The notes under the pieces were generated by a model. The model saw nothing but the letters and a program-made list of their open reading frames with translations. It was not told where the DNA came from and ran no database searches. DNA of 64,000 nucleotides, taken from contig NC_077228.1 in NCBI RefSeq assembly GCF_027887165.1, forward strand, positions 181,846,525 to 181,910,524. The letters run 5' to 3'. Positions 50,950-61,974 of this stretch are shown in pieces (the first letter of the stretch is position 1; the number at the start of each line of letters is the position of its first letter). The translations under genes were made by a program, and so were the position numbers. Source of the stretch: Monodelphis domestica (lineage: Eukaryota; Chordata; Mammalia; Didelphimorphia; Didelphidae).

Positions 50950-51180
50950 GGACATTTGGGTGGTGCAGTAGATAGAACACTGAGCCTGGAGTCAGGAGCA
51001 ATCCTTTTCCTGAGATCAATAGCTGTGTGATCCTGGACAAGTCACTTAACCCATTTTCCTCAGTTTCTTCATCTGTAAAATGAACTGGAGAAGGAAATGG
51101 CAGACCATTCCAGTATCTGCCAAGAAAACCCTAAATGGGGTCACAAAGAGTCAAACATGAATGAACAATCACAAAAAAAA
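50950..51180 (+). repeat. MAR1-type CORE-SINE
   Basis: TGGGTGGTGCAGTAGATAGA, TGAACTGGAGAAGGAAATGG and CACAAAGAGTCAAACATGAA. The AAGAAAACCCTAAATG site is empty. Confidence 0.92.
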
Positions 51181-51289
51181 CCTCTTACTCACACTTCTGA
51201 TGATGATTAATATCATCGTGCAGAATAACTTTATCTTTTGTTCCTCAAGAGCAAAAAATGTCAGACTATACTTAACTAATACCTCTTAT

Positions 51290-51655
51290 TCCTTGTTCAG
51301 GAGACTTCAGTGACTCCCCATTGCTTTTAGAAAAAAAATGCCAACTTCCATCTGAAATTTAAATAAAAAAGTAAAACCTTCAAGGCTCTAATCTGTTAAG
51401 GCAGATTGATTTCACCTCTTCCCCAGACCCCCAGACCCTTTCCAGATAGTCTCTACATTCCTATCAAATTGTCTGACTTGCTAGTTTGTAGATGTTTAAT
51501 ACAGATTCCTGCCTTTCCACAGTCTCTCCCATGTCAGAAATACCCTTCCTATTGAGCTCTATGTTTTGGAATCCTTAACTCCCTTTAAGGACACTAAGCT
51601 GCCTTCTTTCCAGATTTTGGAGTCTTGGGGTCTCAATTTAAGGCCACATAATATA
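51290..51655 (+). mobile_element. L2 LINE fragment upstream of the 3' end
   Basis: TTCAGTGACTCCCCATTGCT, CTTCAAGGCTCTAATCTG and AGTCTCTCCCATGTCAGAAA are diverged versions of the L2 segment encoding the end of ORF2 and the start of the 3' region. Confidence 0.6.
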
Positions 51656-51779
51656 TATCCCCCTGCTTCTATATACCACTAAATCCAGTCTAGTCTGCAG
51701 TGGCTTGCATAGCAAGCACCTTCTTTAGGGTTCTTTAATATCAAAATTGTCAAATGCCTTATTTTAATTCTGCAGCAGC

Positions 51780-51856
51780 AGCACCAGAGAGCTGTGCTGG
51801 GCACATTAGAAGTTACAAATAAACCATCCCTCCCCTTAAGAAGTTTACAATCCAAG
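51780..51856 (+). repeat. First block of the long dispersed repeat
   Basis: GAGCTGTGCTGGGCACATTA and CCCTTAAGAAGTTTACAATC. Confidence 0.5.
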
Positions 51857-52077
51857 GTAGTACCAGTGGATAGAATCCAGGACCTGGAGCTGGGAAGACC
51901 TGAGTTTAAATCCAGCTTCAGACACTTACCAGCCATGTGGGCAAGCCTCAGTTTTCTCATCTGTAAACTGAGAATAATGATAGCACTTACCTCCCAGGGT
52001 TGTGGTGAGTATATAATATTTGTGAAGTGCTTTGCAAACCTTAAAGCACCATAAATGCTGTTGTTATCATTTTTAAA
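51857..52077 (+). repeat. Ther-1 CORE-SINE
   Basis: ACCTGGAGCTGGGAAGACCT, TAGCACTTACCTCCCAGGGT and GTGCTTTGCAAACCTTAAAG. Confidence 0.88.
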
Positions 52078-52254
52078 GTGTGTGACAGTCCTCTGTCTCT
52101 TCTGCTACAGTTTAAACCTATTTCCTCATGATTGGTGCCCAGTTATGTTTCAGATTTAGTGGTCATCGAAGCCTGTGATGGTTTGAACTAATTCACCTTA
52201 GAAAACCTAGCTGAGCATCATTTTCCTACTCAAATTGCATTAATTTTTCAGAAT

Positions 52255-52358
52255 TTACTCCAGGTTACCTATATGACCTTGAGCAAGTCACTTCCCCTGT
52301 CAAATCAAAGAGTTGAAATGGGGTTCCCTAAGGAATCTTTTAACTCCAACAATCAGTG
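52255..52358 (+). repeat. CORE-SINE fragment
   Basis: ATGACCTTGAGCAAGTCACT and CTTTTAACTCCAACAATCA. Confidence 0.5.
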
Positions 52359-52364
52359 GGCCTA

Positions 52365-52445
52365 GTATAATAGTTCCCAACCCCTTCAAGTATGAGGACC
52401 CTGTAATTAATGAAAAAAAAATTTCATGGACCCCACATGTTAGTA
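52365..52445. mobile_element. hAT-like element fragment
   Basis: GTTCCCAACCCCTTCAAGTA and GACCCTGTAATTAATG suggest one end of a MITE. Confidence 0.4.
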
Positions 52446-52477
52446 ATTAGTACCAATTAATTAGTAAGAGCTAATTA

Positions 52478-52726
52478 GTAGTGCAGTGAGTAGATAGAGC
52501 CTTAGGCCTGGAGTCTGGAACACTCATTTTCTAGAGTTTAAATCCAACCTTAGATACTTATTAGCTTTGTGACTCTGGGCAACTCCCTTAACTCTGCCTC
52601 AGTTTCCTCATCTGTAAAATGAGCTGGAGAAGGAAATGGCAAACCACTCCAGTATCTGCTAAGAAAACCCTAAATGGGGTCACAAAGAGTCAGACAGGAC
52701 TGAAAAAAATGACTGAACAACAAATA
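52478..52726 (+). repeat. MAR1-type CORE-SINE
   Basis: GTAGTGCAGTGAGTAGATAG, TGGAGAAGGAAATGGCAAAC and GTCACAAAGAGTCAGACAGG. The internal AAGAAAACCCTAAATG site is empty. Confidence 0.93.
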
Positions 52727-52959
52727 GTACTATTAACATCTATTGGTTGCGAGTTTATAAGATGCAAAAAGTGTAAGTTTAGTATAGTAGTACCTTGAAA
52801 AATGAACAAGTATTTTATTAGTAACCATAGCTTCTCTATATAATTGAACAGTACATATAGGTGAGCCCGAATATGCCAGCTATATGATCTCAGGCTCTGT
52901 GCCATTGTGTCTTGGATCAATCCCCCTTGTCCTCAGGCTCTTCTTTTGTAAAGATGTTG

Positions 52960-53162
52960 GGAGCATCCAGGTGGTTTGGTGAATGGAGCACCAGCCCTGG
53001 AGATGGGGAGGTCCTGGGTTCAAATGTGGCCTCAGACAATTCTTAGTTATGTGACTCTGGGCAAGCTGTTTGACTCCAGTTGCCTAACCCTCACTACCCT
53101 TCTGCCTTGGAACATATACTTAATATCAATTCTAAGATGGACGGTAAGGGTTTTAAAAAAAT
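52960..53162 (+). repeat. WSINE1-type SINE
   Basis: GGAGATGGGGAGGTCCTGGG, GTTTGACTCCAGTTGCCTAA and GACGGTAAGGGTTTTAAAAA. Confidence 0.88.
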
Positions 53163-53188
53163 AAAGAAAGGAATTTGGGGGTCAGTCC

Positions 53189-53373
53189 AAGGTTTTTTAA
53201 CCTTCATGTTATGGACTTATGATATGAGCCTTCTCAGAATTGTGTTTTTGAATGCATAAAAGAAAAGACACAAGATTGCAAAGGACACCAAGTATACCGA
53301 CATATTTTTTTCCCCTTCCAACTTCAGGGATTCCTGTAATCTCTGCAGACTCCAGGTTAAGAATTCCTGGGCT
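53189..53373 (-). mobile_element. hAT-like MITE with both termini
   Basis: CCAAGGTTTTTTAACCTTCA and AGGTTAAGAATTCCTGG are imperfect inverted ends. The interior is the reverse of the copies at 17712 and 42477 (CTCAGAATTGTGTTTTTGAA). Confidence 0.8.
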
Positions 53374-53690
53374 AAATGATCATTAGGGTCTCTTTCAGAT
53401 CTTTGATTGTCTGATTCTATTTTTCTAAGTCCATGCGAGATATGTTTGGGCATTTATGGATTCCCATATTCATGGGCAAACCCTCTGTTCTAGTCAGCTC
53501 ACAGGGTGGAAGACACTGATTTAGGAGAAAGAACTGGGAGAACCAAATAGGGTTGCAAAGGCACAGGCAGCAGAACAAGGAGGTCGATAACACTGGGGGC
53601 CAAGGGTAGAATAGCTTTCAGCTAGGGAATTAGACATGTGGAGGAAGATGCTGCCTCGGAAACCAAATCAAGAATCACAGAATAAGCTTT
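53374..53690. other. Mostly unassigned sequence
   Basis: ATTAGGGTCTCTTTCAGATC at 53382 looks like a Ther-2-type tail. The rest is not recognised. Confidence 0.4.
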
Positions 53691-53737
53691 CAAGCAGGTA
53701 GGGACCTTGGAAACCATCTAGTGGAACCCTTTCATTT

Positions 53738-54085
53738 TATTTGTTTATTTTTTCTAGTTCTAAATTCAATTTAATTTTTTTTCAGTTCCAAATTGTCTCT
53801 TCCCTCTTCCCCCCATTGAGAAGGCAAGAAAAACAAAACCCATTATTAATACATATAGTCATGGAAAACATCTATCCCACATTGGCTATGTTTCTATCCT
53901 CCCCCACCCCCAAAAAAGGCAAGAAAAAGGAAAAATTATGCTTTCATCTTTACTGAATCCATCTGGAGGTGGAGAACATGTTTCATCATGAGTCCTTTGG
54001 AATTCTGGAGGGTCATTGTGTTGATCAGAGTTCCTAAGTCTTTCGAAAGTTGATTCTCTTTCCAATATTGCCATCACTATGTAAA
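53738..54085 (-). mobile_element. L1 3' region, older subfamily
   Basis: CCCCCCATTGAGAAGGCAAG, CCATCTGGAGGTGGAGAACA, TTTCATCATGAGTCCTTTGG and GTTGATCAGAGTTCCTAAGT follow the L1 3' untranslated order in reverse. Confidence 0.85.
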
Positions 54086-55982
54086 CTCCAGTCTCCTTGT
54101 CTTAGAGTTAAGGAAGCAGAGCTCCTCTCTCCCCACCTGGCCCCCAGGTAAATAAACAGAATTCTGAAAGAAAATGGCCTGTCTCTAGAAAGGAGATGAG
54201 AGACTGCTGGAGTGATTAGGGGAGGCGTGGAAAGGGAAAATTAGCCTGACGTTGAGAAATAGTCTTTTCTTTTCCCTTCTTTTCTTTTGAACTCCATCCA
54301 AACTGAACTCTGAAGCTGGAAAGGGATTTGAAGTTGGCCCCGGGCTCCCACAGAGCCCAAATCCAGGTTATGCTGCCTCTATATCTTCCTTATAAAGTCA
54401 TGAACAAAACCACTGTGTTTAGGGAGTGGAAGCCTGGTGGGGGAGGGTGAATGTCATATCACTTTCCTTTATTTTAAATTAAAGAGAGAGAAAGAGAGAG
54501 ACAGTAAGAGACACACCGAGAGATGGGGGGGGGGGGATGGGGGAGAACACAGAGACAGAGTGTGAGTCTGCCTTCATCAGTCTCTGCTGTCCTCTTCCTT
54601 TCTCAGGGACCTTGGAGGGTGGTGGTGGTGGGTGTATTCTTGGATGGCCACATGTAATAGAATACAGGCAGCTCTAGGTTATCTCTCCATGTGTTTTCCA
54701 CACTTTATTTTTAGTCCTAGATCATCTAGCCCAATTCCACCATCAGTTGTGGGTGTTCAAGGAATGAAAACATTTCAGATGTTACCCTCAGTAAAAATGT
54801 AAGCAGGATGGGAAGTCGAGTGGAAAAAAAATGTGGCACCAGGCATTCCAAAACCAAATATAAATCCCCTCTCCTGCCCCAACTCCCCACCTGTTGTTTT
54901 GGGTTACCCAGGCTAGCTGACCTCTGCACTAGCTTGGATAACATATCCTGTGAGGGGAGCTCCAGGGAAGAGGCCAGCAGGTGAAAGAGAAAGGGGAGAG
55001 ACTTTGGAGAAGACCCCAGGGTTTGCTCTTTGCTCTGCAATCCTCTGCTAAGTCTCTGAATTCCCTGGGACAGCTGCTGTGGAGTTAGGACTGAGTCAGT
55101 TCTTCCATTTAGCCTGTCAGTCATTTTCATTCATTTACTGACCACTTGGACTTAGTATGGCCAACTTAGTTGTGCCATTGGCACCTTTTATTCGAGGGTT
55201 CCAAATTCTTTAGCAGAAGGGATTCCTCATGCTCACAGTACCCTTGATGAGCTAGGAGTGGGAGTTAGGAGATGCTCTCTCCCTTTTACTGTGTGTGGGG
55301 GAAATGGAGGCACTGGATGGTTTCCTTGGAGTAACTCAGTCTAACCTAGTACTTCACTTGAGATCCAGTGCCCATGTTCTCCACTATGTCTCCCTGTAAT
55401 TTAGAGAAATGCATCCTTTCTGGGAAAGGGAGCAGGTGGTAGGTACCCTAGACTGGGTATCAGGGGAGCTGAGCTGGATTTTTCCAGGACACTCACTTCC
55501 TGTTACAACTATTCTGCCCCTATGCCTATTGTTGTGTTATCTTGCCACTTCCAACATTTTTGCTAAAAGTAATGAGCTACTCTGTAAATGTTAAGATAAA
55601 AACAATACAAAGTGCAAAAGATTGAGAATGACAGATTAAAGAAACTTTGTAGTTAGTTGTAAAGACTTGTACTTTCTGGCTCATGTTATTCATTTGTCTG
55701 GCACGGTAAGCCAGTGCCTCTGGTGGTGGTATAGTGGTCATGATTCGCCTACTGTGTGCACTAATAGCCTGCACAGTTGTAGCAACATCACAGATTTGAT
55801 TGGCTTGTAGGTCCTGATATTTGGTTCAGAAATATGACCATCTTGATTCTAGCCCTTCCTCAGACCATGTTGTTTGAATCTAATTTGGGGCAAGACAATT
55901 GAACTCTTTGTGCCCCAGGATTTCCAGTCAACAAATAGGAATACTTATTCCTGGCCATCTGAGAGCATCTGCTGAAGACTGG
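54086..55982. other. Largely unassigned sequence
   Basis: No gene is recognised. A purine tract and G12 run lie at 54481-54545. A tRNA-like fragment (TGGTGGTATAGTGGT) lies near 55724. The 134-codon minus frame at 54726-55130 shows no family features. Confidence 0.45.
54481..54545. repeat. (GA)-rich tract with a G12 run
   Basis: AAAGAGAGAG-type units are followed by a run of about 12 G (54525-54536) and ATGGGGGAG. Confidence 0.9.
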
Positions 55983-56248
55983 TCATAATAATAATTATAA
56001 TAATATAATCACTAACACCTATGTGGTTCTTTAGGCATATGTCCTCCCTTTTTATCCTTACAACAATCCTGTGAGGTAGTTACTGTTATTATCTCACTTA
56101 ATCCTTACAATAACCCCATTAGGTAAGAGCAATTGTTATTCCCATTTTATAGATGTGGAAACAGAGACCCAGAGAAATTAAATGACTTGCCCAGGGTCAC
56201 ACAGCTAATAAATGCCTAAAGTACCAATAGAACTCAGGGCTTCCTGTC
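55983..56248 (-). repeat. MIR/Ther-1 SINE, interrupted
   Basis: AATAATAATTATAATAATAT, CAATCCTGTGAGGTAGTTAC and TTGCCCAGGGTCACACAGCT. Its expected 5' end (TTTCTGACTCCCTATGCCAT) appears at 56616-56645, beyond an insertion. Confidence 0.82.
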
Positions 56249-56423
56249 TTTTTTTAGGGGGGGTTATAACAAGTACGACTTTTATAAAAAAAATTACAGT
56301 GCAGATTATTAACTATATAAACTCCACTTTGTATTGCCTACTCAGGGAAGAAGTGTTTTCTTTCTTAGGCTAGAATTGGATATCCCTTTTATAGCAGTAT
56401 ATTCCATAGCAATAGCAAAATGA

Positions 56424-56615
56424 AAAAAAAAACATATCTTCCATCTTAGAATCGGTACTATGTATTGGTTCCAAGGCAGATGAGCAGTAAGGATTAGGTA
56501 ATGGGGGTTAAATGACTTGCTCAGGATCACACAACTTATGAAATGTCTGAGGCCATATTTAAACCCAGGACCTAATCTCCAGACCTAGCCTGCTATCCAC
56601 TGATCTACCCAGGTC
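56424..56615 (-). repeat. WSINE1-type SINE
   Basis: CATATCTTCCATCTTAGAAT, AATGACTTGCTCAGGATCAC and ATCCACTGATCTACCCAG. It is part of the DNA splitting the preceding MIR. Confidence 0.85.
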
Positions 56616-56704
56616 TTTCTGACTCCCTATGCCATCTAGCTATCCCAGACAGCAAGGTAAATGAGAAAGGACCCAGAGCTTTGAGAAAGAGAAGAATCTA
56701 TCTT

Positions 56705-56815
56705 ATGCTGTAAACTCCCCAAGGTCAAGTTCTATGTCCAATTTATAAGGTATATGGCACCCAGTAAAATACCCTGCACAAATGGCTACTTAATACATTT
56801 CTCTTGATGAAAGAT
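56705..56815 (+). mobile_element. L2 LINE 3' end
   Basis: GTAAACTCCCCAAGGTCAAG and ATGGCTACTTAATACATTTC fit a diverged L2 terminus. Confidence 0.6.
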
Positions 56816-57419
56816 AATGATAAAAATCCAAGGGGACTATTCTTATCACTCCCCAACTGCTGAGTTTGCCGCTGGCATCTTCTGTTGGCTCTTGCCCTGG
56901 AAAATTTTTAAATCCTCTTCTTGTAGCCTTGGGAGAGAAAACTCTTCCCCTTTCCTGATGGACAGACTAGGTTGTTAATTTAAAACTATTCTTACTGGGG
57001 ATCCCCACTTCTCTCCCATGTACTCTCTGCCCATAGAGTTGATTTAGATTTTCTTGCTTCACCCAGATGATGCTCTGTATACATTTACTTTCTGCAAATC
57101 AAATCTCTCTGGATCACTAGCTTCTCTACAACTTCAAAGATGCCCCGCCTTTATGCCTTCTTTTCACCTTTTCTCCAACATCCCCCACTCTTCAATAATG
57201 GATGATCTATAAACAAACAACCCACTGGAAGGTTTTGTAGCTTAAAGGAATCCTTTGGTTGGTCTGAATTGAAATTATTATGATTATTTTTGCAAATGTC
57301 TTTTCTTAAAACTGGGCTTCACTTGTAATCTGTCCCCATCTAAAGGAAGCTAATGCCTTGTATTGCTGGAGGACTCTGAGGGAGTCCAGGATGTTCACTT
57401 TTCATCCTCTCCTCCATCT
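56816..57419. other. Unassigned sequence
   Basis: Nothing is recognised. Confidence 0.4.
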
Positions 57420-57770
57420 TAATGGTCAGGGTTGACCCTTTCCAAAAACCTAGGCCTGAGGGTGGTGGTGTTAGAGTTTGTTTTGTGTGTTCTGTGTGTT
57501 TTTCCTTTTCTCCACCAATCCGGTCTCCATGGAAACAGGTGCAGCCTTTGTGTTTCCTTTTGCTTTGGGCAAATCAATGGTGATTTTTCTTTGCCTCCCT
57601 CCCACTTCCCCCCATCCTTAAGCAGCAAGCTTTAGGCTTTGCAGATCTGTGTGTATTCTGGTTTTGTTGGAGAGAGCCCTCCTCTCCCAGTGACCAGGGA
57701 GCAGGTGAGCTCGGAGAGCAATGAAAATCATGTTTTTTCCCTCCTTTTGACTCTTTGTGCACTCTGAGGG
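57420..57770. promoter_or_regulatory. Repeat-free candidate conserved non-coding block
   Basis: CAATCCGGTCTCCATGGAAA, GCAGCCTTTGTGTTTCCTTT and TTGGGCAAATCAATGGTGAT include two SOX/TCF-like CTTTG sites and look like single-copy regulatory DNA. Open frames on both strands are short. Confidence 0.3.
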
Positions 57771-57809
57771 GGCGAGTCCTTGCTGACAGGCAGCTAGAGG
57801 CAGGGGAAG

Positions 57810-58225
57810 AAGGGTGGAGAGGGAATCAAAGGACCTCCGTTTGAATCCCAGCCCCATCACTTCTGACCTCTTTGAGCTGGGGTACTTCTCTGGATTCTGG
57901 GTTCTTCCTCAGGAAAATGAGAGGGCACGAAGGCCTTTGGGCTCCTTTCCTAAATCTGTCCCAAATCTGGGATCTCACGTCCATCCACTCTGTGCTTTGT
58001 GGTCTGGAGATTGTTATCTTTACAGGATTCTTCCTGAGAGGCTGAGAGGAGAAGAATGGAGCCCCTAATGGGGAGCCGGAAGGGGCTGAGGAGTCTCAAG
58101 TCCCAGCCTCTTCTTGGGATTCTGTTGTGTGACCTTGGGACAAATCCCTTTACAGTCTTTCTGGGTCACCCTCCCTCTTCTGTAATAGGTCCCTTTTAGC
58201 TCAAAAATTCTGTGGTCCTTCGAAG
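57810..58225 (+). repeat. Two Ther-2-like SINE fragments
   Basis: 57810-57930 has GGACCTCCGTTTGAATCCCA and 58083-58225 has TTGTGTGACCTTGGGACAAA with GTCCCTTTTAGCTCAAAAAT. Confidence 0.6.
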
Positions 58226-58357
58226 TAAGAAGCTAAAGGACCTGATATCAGATGAAGAGATTTTGAGCCTCTGAGAGAGACTTTGATTTTGAGGGTTGGG
58301 CCCTGGGATTTCACTTCCACTGATACAAGTCAGTAACTCATTTGGATATGTAGTTTT

Positions 58358-58522
58358 AGAGCAACCTGGGGTCTGTGAACTTATTTTTTAAAATAACTAA
58401 ATTAGAATTCATTTTCTTTGTCTGAATATGCATTCTAATTTGTGTATTCCAGAACATTATTCCGAGAAGGGGTCTATACTCCTAAAAGCAGTCCATGACA
58501 AGAAAAAGCTTAAGAATCTCAG
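58358..58522 (+). mobile_element. hAT-like MITE
   Basis: GCAACCTGGGGTCTGTGAAC, CATTATTCCGAGAAGGGGTC and AAAAAGCTTAAGAATCTCAG. Confidence 0.82.
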
Positions 58523-58529
58523 TTTTAGA

Positions 58530-58668
58530 GGCTAGCCTGGGGCACAGAGAGGTTAAGTGACTTCCCTTGGGTCACACAGCACCAGGGTTGTCTGGGGTGA
58601 AATTTGACATCCCTACCTTTCATGATTCCCCCCTGGCTTTCTACCCACTACTCTACTGTCACATGATT
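58530..58668 (-). repeat. CORE-SINE
   Basis: GGGCACAGAGAGGTTAAGTG and CTTCCCTTGGGTCACACAGC. Confidence 0.72.
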
Positions 58669-59199
58669 TGGTACATGGTGTTTTATCAGAGTCCTCCACG
58701 TGAGTCTCCCTTGCCCTATCCAGATTTCTTGAGGGGCCCGTGGCCAAAGAATCCATTACCTGGTCCCCAGCCTTCTGGTTATATTGAGCCTTTTTAAGGT
58801 ACCAGAAAAATAGTATGACTCATGGACTTTCTGGGACTGATAATGTCAGCCTTGTCTATTGGGATTGGACTTTCCAGAGTCCACCCGCTGCTGGGGTAGC
58901 CTTCCTGGACCTACTACACACAAAGGAAGACTAATGTGATGGGGAACCCATAGCCTTGTATCTCGTAATCGTTATATGGCCAATCTAAATAGTAATAAAA
59001 CATTTCATGCACTTTTTTTTCAGCTAGAGGAGCTTCCTTACTAGGAACCAAACAACACTGAGAAATAGGAACCATCACTACTTCAGTCTCACATCCATCA
59101 CCCTCTGCCCTCCCCATGTCACGTAACCCATGGCAAAAAATAGCCCAGGGGATCTGGGTTCTGGGGGCCCTCTGGCCCCGGTCAGAACACAACATGCCT
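58669..59199. other. Unassigned sequence
   Basis: No gene or repeat family is recognised. Confidence 0.4.
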
Positions 59200-59790
59200 T
59201 GGCCCTGAACAGCCTTTAGCAGCAGCTGTGCCCTCTCTTGTCCTCAAAGCGGTTCAGATTTCTCTTTAGAGAGAAAAGGGTGGGGGTGGTGGAAGGAGGA
59301 GGGTGAACCGAGGTGACAGAAAACTGCCCTAGTAGAGCTTTTAAAGGATTTTTAAGTCAGTAGTTTTCTGGGTGAGCCCTACTTATTTACAGTCATCATT
59401 ATGACTCTCTGCTTGATTAACCAAATGATCCGATGAGCAGAAATGGTAATATAATAGTCATTTAGCTATAACACATAAATGCGTTAAAAACTAAAGTGTT
59501 TAGGATTAATTAATCTTGTTATAATTCATCAGGAGCTGAACTCCATGCCCTGTCACTTCTTTCATTTAAAAAATATGACCTCTTTTAAAAAAAATTCTTG
59601 ATCTGTCCACCCTTCTTGGCCAAGGCTCTATTTAATTTCAAGTTTGTACCGATGGTCCCCAAACTCTGGACCTGGGACAGGAATACGTGGTCTTCCGAGG
59701 AGATCTCATTAAATCGACAGACTCTGACTGGCTAAGCTGACTTAAGGTCATTTCCCAAGACTCTCAGACAGACAGAAGCAGTCTAACCCA
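59200..59790. promoter_or_regulatory. Repeat-free candidate enhancer
   Basis: About 590 bases without any visible repeat are rich in homeodomain-type cores: CTTGATTAACCAAATGATCC near 59412, the perfect 12-bp palindrome GATTAATTAATC at 59504-59515, and TTATAATTCATCAGGAGC near 59519. This is the best enhancer candidate in the window by motif density. Confidence 0.4.
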
Positions 59791-59924
59791 GATGGAAAAT
59801 TATCTTGAAGGAAAGAGTTTTCTGTTCAGTTCACTGCTTAATGCTGTTGTTTTCCTTGTGGGATCATCTCCAGTTTATCCTATATATATATCTTGTTTGC
59901 ATAGTCATTTGTATATTGTGTATC

Positions 59925-60290
59925 CTGGTCAGACTGTGAGCAAATTGAGGGCCTGCAGGGTCTCTTGTATCTTCAGGGCTTGGCATAATGTCTGGCACCT
60001 GGTTTATTGTTTGGTTGTTTTTAGTCATGTCTGATGCTTTCTGAACCCAATTGGGATTTTCTAGGCAAAAATACCAGAGTGGGTGGCCTTTTCCTCCTCC
60101 AGCTCATTTTACAGATGAGAAACTGAGATCAGCAGAGTGAAGTGACTTGCCCAAGGTCACATAGTAAGTGTGATTTGAACTCAGGAAGTGGAATCTTCCT
60201 GATTTCGAACCCAGGGCTCTATCTACTGTGCAACCCAACTGACATATGGTAGACACTTATTAAATGCTCCTTGATAACTTGAATTTGAAA
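59925..60290 (+). mobile_element. L2 3' end split by MAR1
   Basis: GACTGTGAGCAAATTGAGGG and GGCTTGGCATAATGTCTGGC precede the SINE. CATATGGTAGACACTTATTA follows it. Confidence 0.78.
60006..60240 (-). repeat. MAR1-type CORE-SINE in L2
   Basis: GTTTTTAGTCATGTCTGATG, CTCCAGCTCATTTTACAGAT and GCTCTATCTACTGTGCAACC. Confidence 0.9.
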
Positions 60291-60461
60291 AACAATATAG
60301 CACTTGCCATCCAGGGACTTCAATATTTAACAGTTAGGACATACAAATATGGTAGAATGTGAGAAGGACAGAGAAGGATCTAGGTAATTCCAAATCCTAG
60401 TGCTTTAAAAGTGAGAAACTACTTTCACATCTATTATTTAAATTTCTCCTGGTACTTATTC

Positions 60462-60700
60462 ACCAGGCAGAGAGCTTTGTGGCTTGAGAACCCAAGTCCA
60501 GAAGACTTGAGTTCAAGTCCTTCCTCTGAGACATACTGACTGTGTGATCCTAGGCAAATCACTTAACTCCTCAATTTTCTAGACAACTCCCTAAGACCTA
60601 AAGTTTCAGAGAAGGTGCCAATCTTAGTTGGTAGAGAGAGTTTCCTTCCCTGGGGCATTCCTTACCCCACTGCAATCACAGATCCAGTCCCTACTTGGCT
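60462..60700 (+). repeat. CORE-SINE with 'ctaagac...gtttcctt' tail
   Basis: CAGAAGACTTGAGTTCAAGT, CTAGACAACTCCCTAAGACC and TTTCAGAGAAGGTGCCAATC. Same subfamily as 27962 and 33418. Confidence 0.78.
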
Positions 60701-61219
60701 CAAGCCTATTCATGAGTTCCTGCTCAGTTTTTAAGGGAGCTGGAGGAAAAAAAAGGCTTAACCTTTTACTTGGAGACTTGTCCATCCTGGCCTTCTCTAG
60801 GCTGAACAGTTTGGCTTTATTTAAATAATCACCTCGTAACCCTCTCTTTTCCAGGCTAAGGAATGCCTGTTTTATTACCTTTTCTTTGCAGGCTTTATTG
60901 TCCAGCCCACTTTCGCTTTTTCCTGGGTTTTTGGCTTTTCCTCTGCAAGTTCTTCAGAGAAAGTCTCTAAACTATTGAAAATGTCCTCTTTGGGACATAG
61001 GGAAATCTAAGTGATGTAGAAACAAAATATATTAATAAAATCTATTTTAAGAAGAAAGAAAATACCCCTCTTCACTATTTCCCTCTACCACAGAGAGGTT
61101 CAGGAGTCCAAGGTCGGATGGTTCTAAGGAGTATGTGGTAGCTTCCAGATATTACCTGATTCTGGCTTCTACCTCTGATGTCACACCTTCACACCTTCCC
61201 CCAACCCAATCCCTGACAG
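60701..61219. other. Unassigned sequence
   Basis: Nothing is recognised. Confidence 0.4.
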
Positions 61220-61471
61220 TTAGGTGGTACAATGAATAATGCAATGGGCCTGGAGTCAGGAAGACTTCCCTCTCTTTGAATTCAAATCCAGCATCACACA
61301 CCACACTAGCTGTGTGACCCTGAGCAAGTCACTTCATCCTGTTTGCCTCAGTTTCCTCATCTAGAAAATGAGCTAGAGAAAGAAATGGCAAACCACTCCG
61401 GTATCTGTGCCAAGAAAACACCAAAATGGGGTTACAAAGATTTGGACGTGACTGAAATGACTCAACAACAA
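61220..61471 (+). repeat. MAR1-type CORE-SINE
   Basis: AGGTGGTACAATGAATAATG, TGTTTGCCTCAGTTTCCTCA and GACGTGACTGAAATGACTCA. The AAGAAAACACCAAAATGG site is empty. Confidence 0.93.
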
Positions 61472-61716
61472 AATGCTCCTCCCTCACTACCTTGAAAAGG
61501 AGCCGAAGAGAAACTAACTTCTGCCCTGGGCCTCAGTCATGTCAGAAGAAGGTCATTTACTTAAAGATTGAGAATGGAATGACTTCTATCTCCCTTTCCA
61601 AAATAATACCCTTTAATAGCCAGCAGGAAGAACAGCTGGTTCTCCCAACCCTTCCCAACATTTCATGGAGGAGTCTGGCCGCAGCCTTTGAAGCAAAAAC
61701 AAAATTGAATGAGGTA

Positions 61717-61947
61717 GGGGCAGCTAAGTGGCTCAATGGATAGAATTAGGCCTGGAAATGGGAGGTCCTGGGTTCAAATCTGCCCTCAGACCCATTCTAG
61801 CTGTATGACCCTGGGCAAGTCACTTAACGCCCATTGGCTGGCCCTTAACACTCTACTGCCTTGGAATAGATACTATTTTAAGTTGGATACTACTATCCAC
61901 TTATATTACTTAGTATTGATTCTAAGACAGAAAATAAGGGTTAAAAT
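61717..61947 (+). repeat. WSINE1-type SINE with an enlarged 3' end
   Basis: GGGCAGCTAAGTGGCTCAAT, GTTCAAATCTGCCCTCAGAC and TAAGACAGAAAATAAGGGTT. About 40 extra bases lie between the two arms of the usual 3' palindrome. TGAGGTAG flanks it as a possible short TSD. Confidence 0.88.
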
Positions 61948-61974
61948 ATATATTGAGGTAGAGTTGAGGGAAAA

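Noticed and set aside
55718-55790. A functional tRNA gene
   Set aside because: Only an A-box-containing 5' half is seen; no B box, no closing acceptor stem and no terminator.
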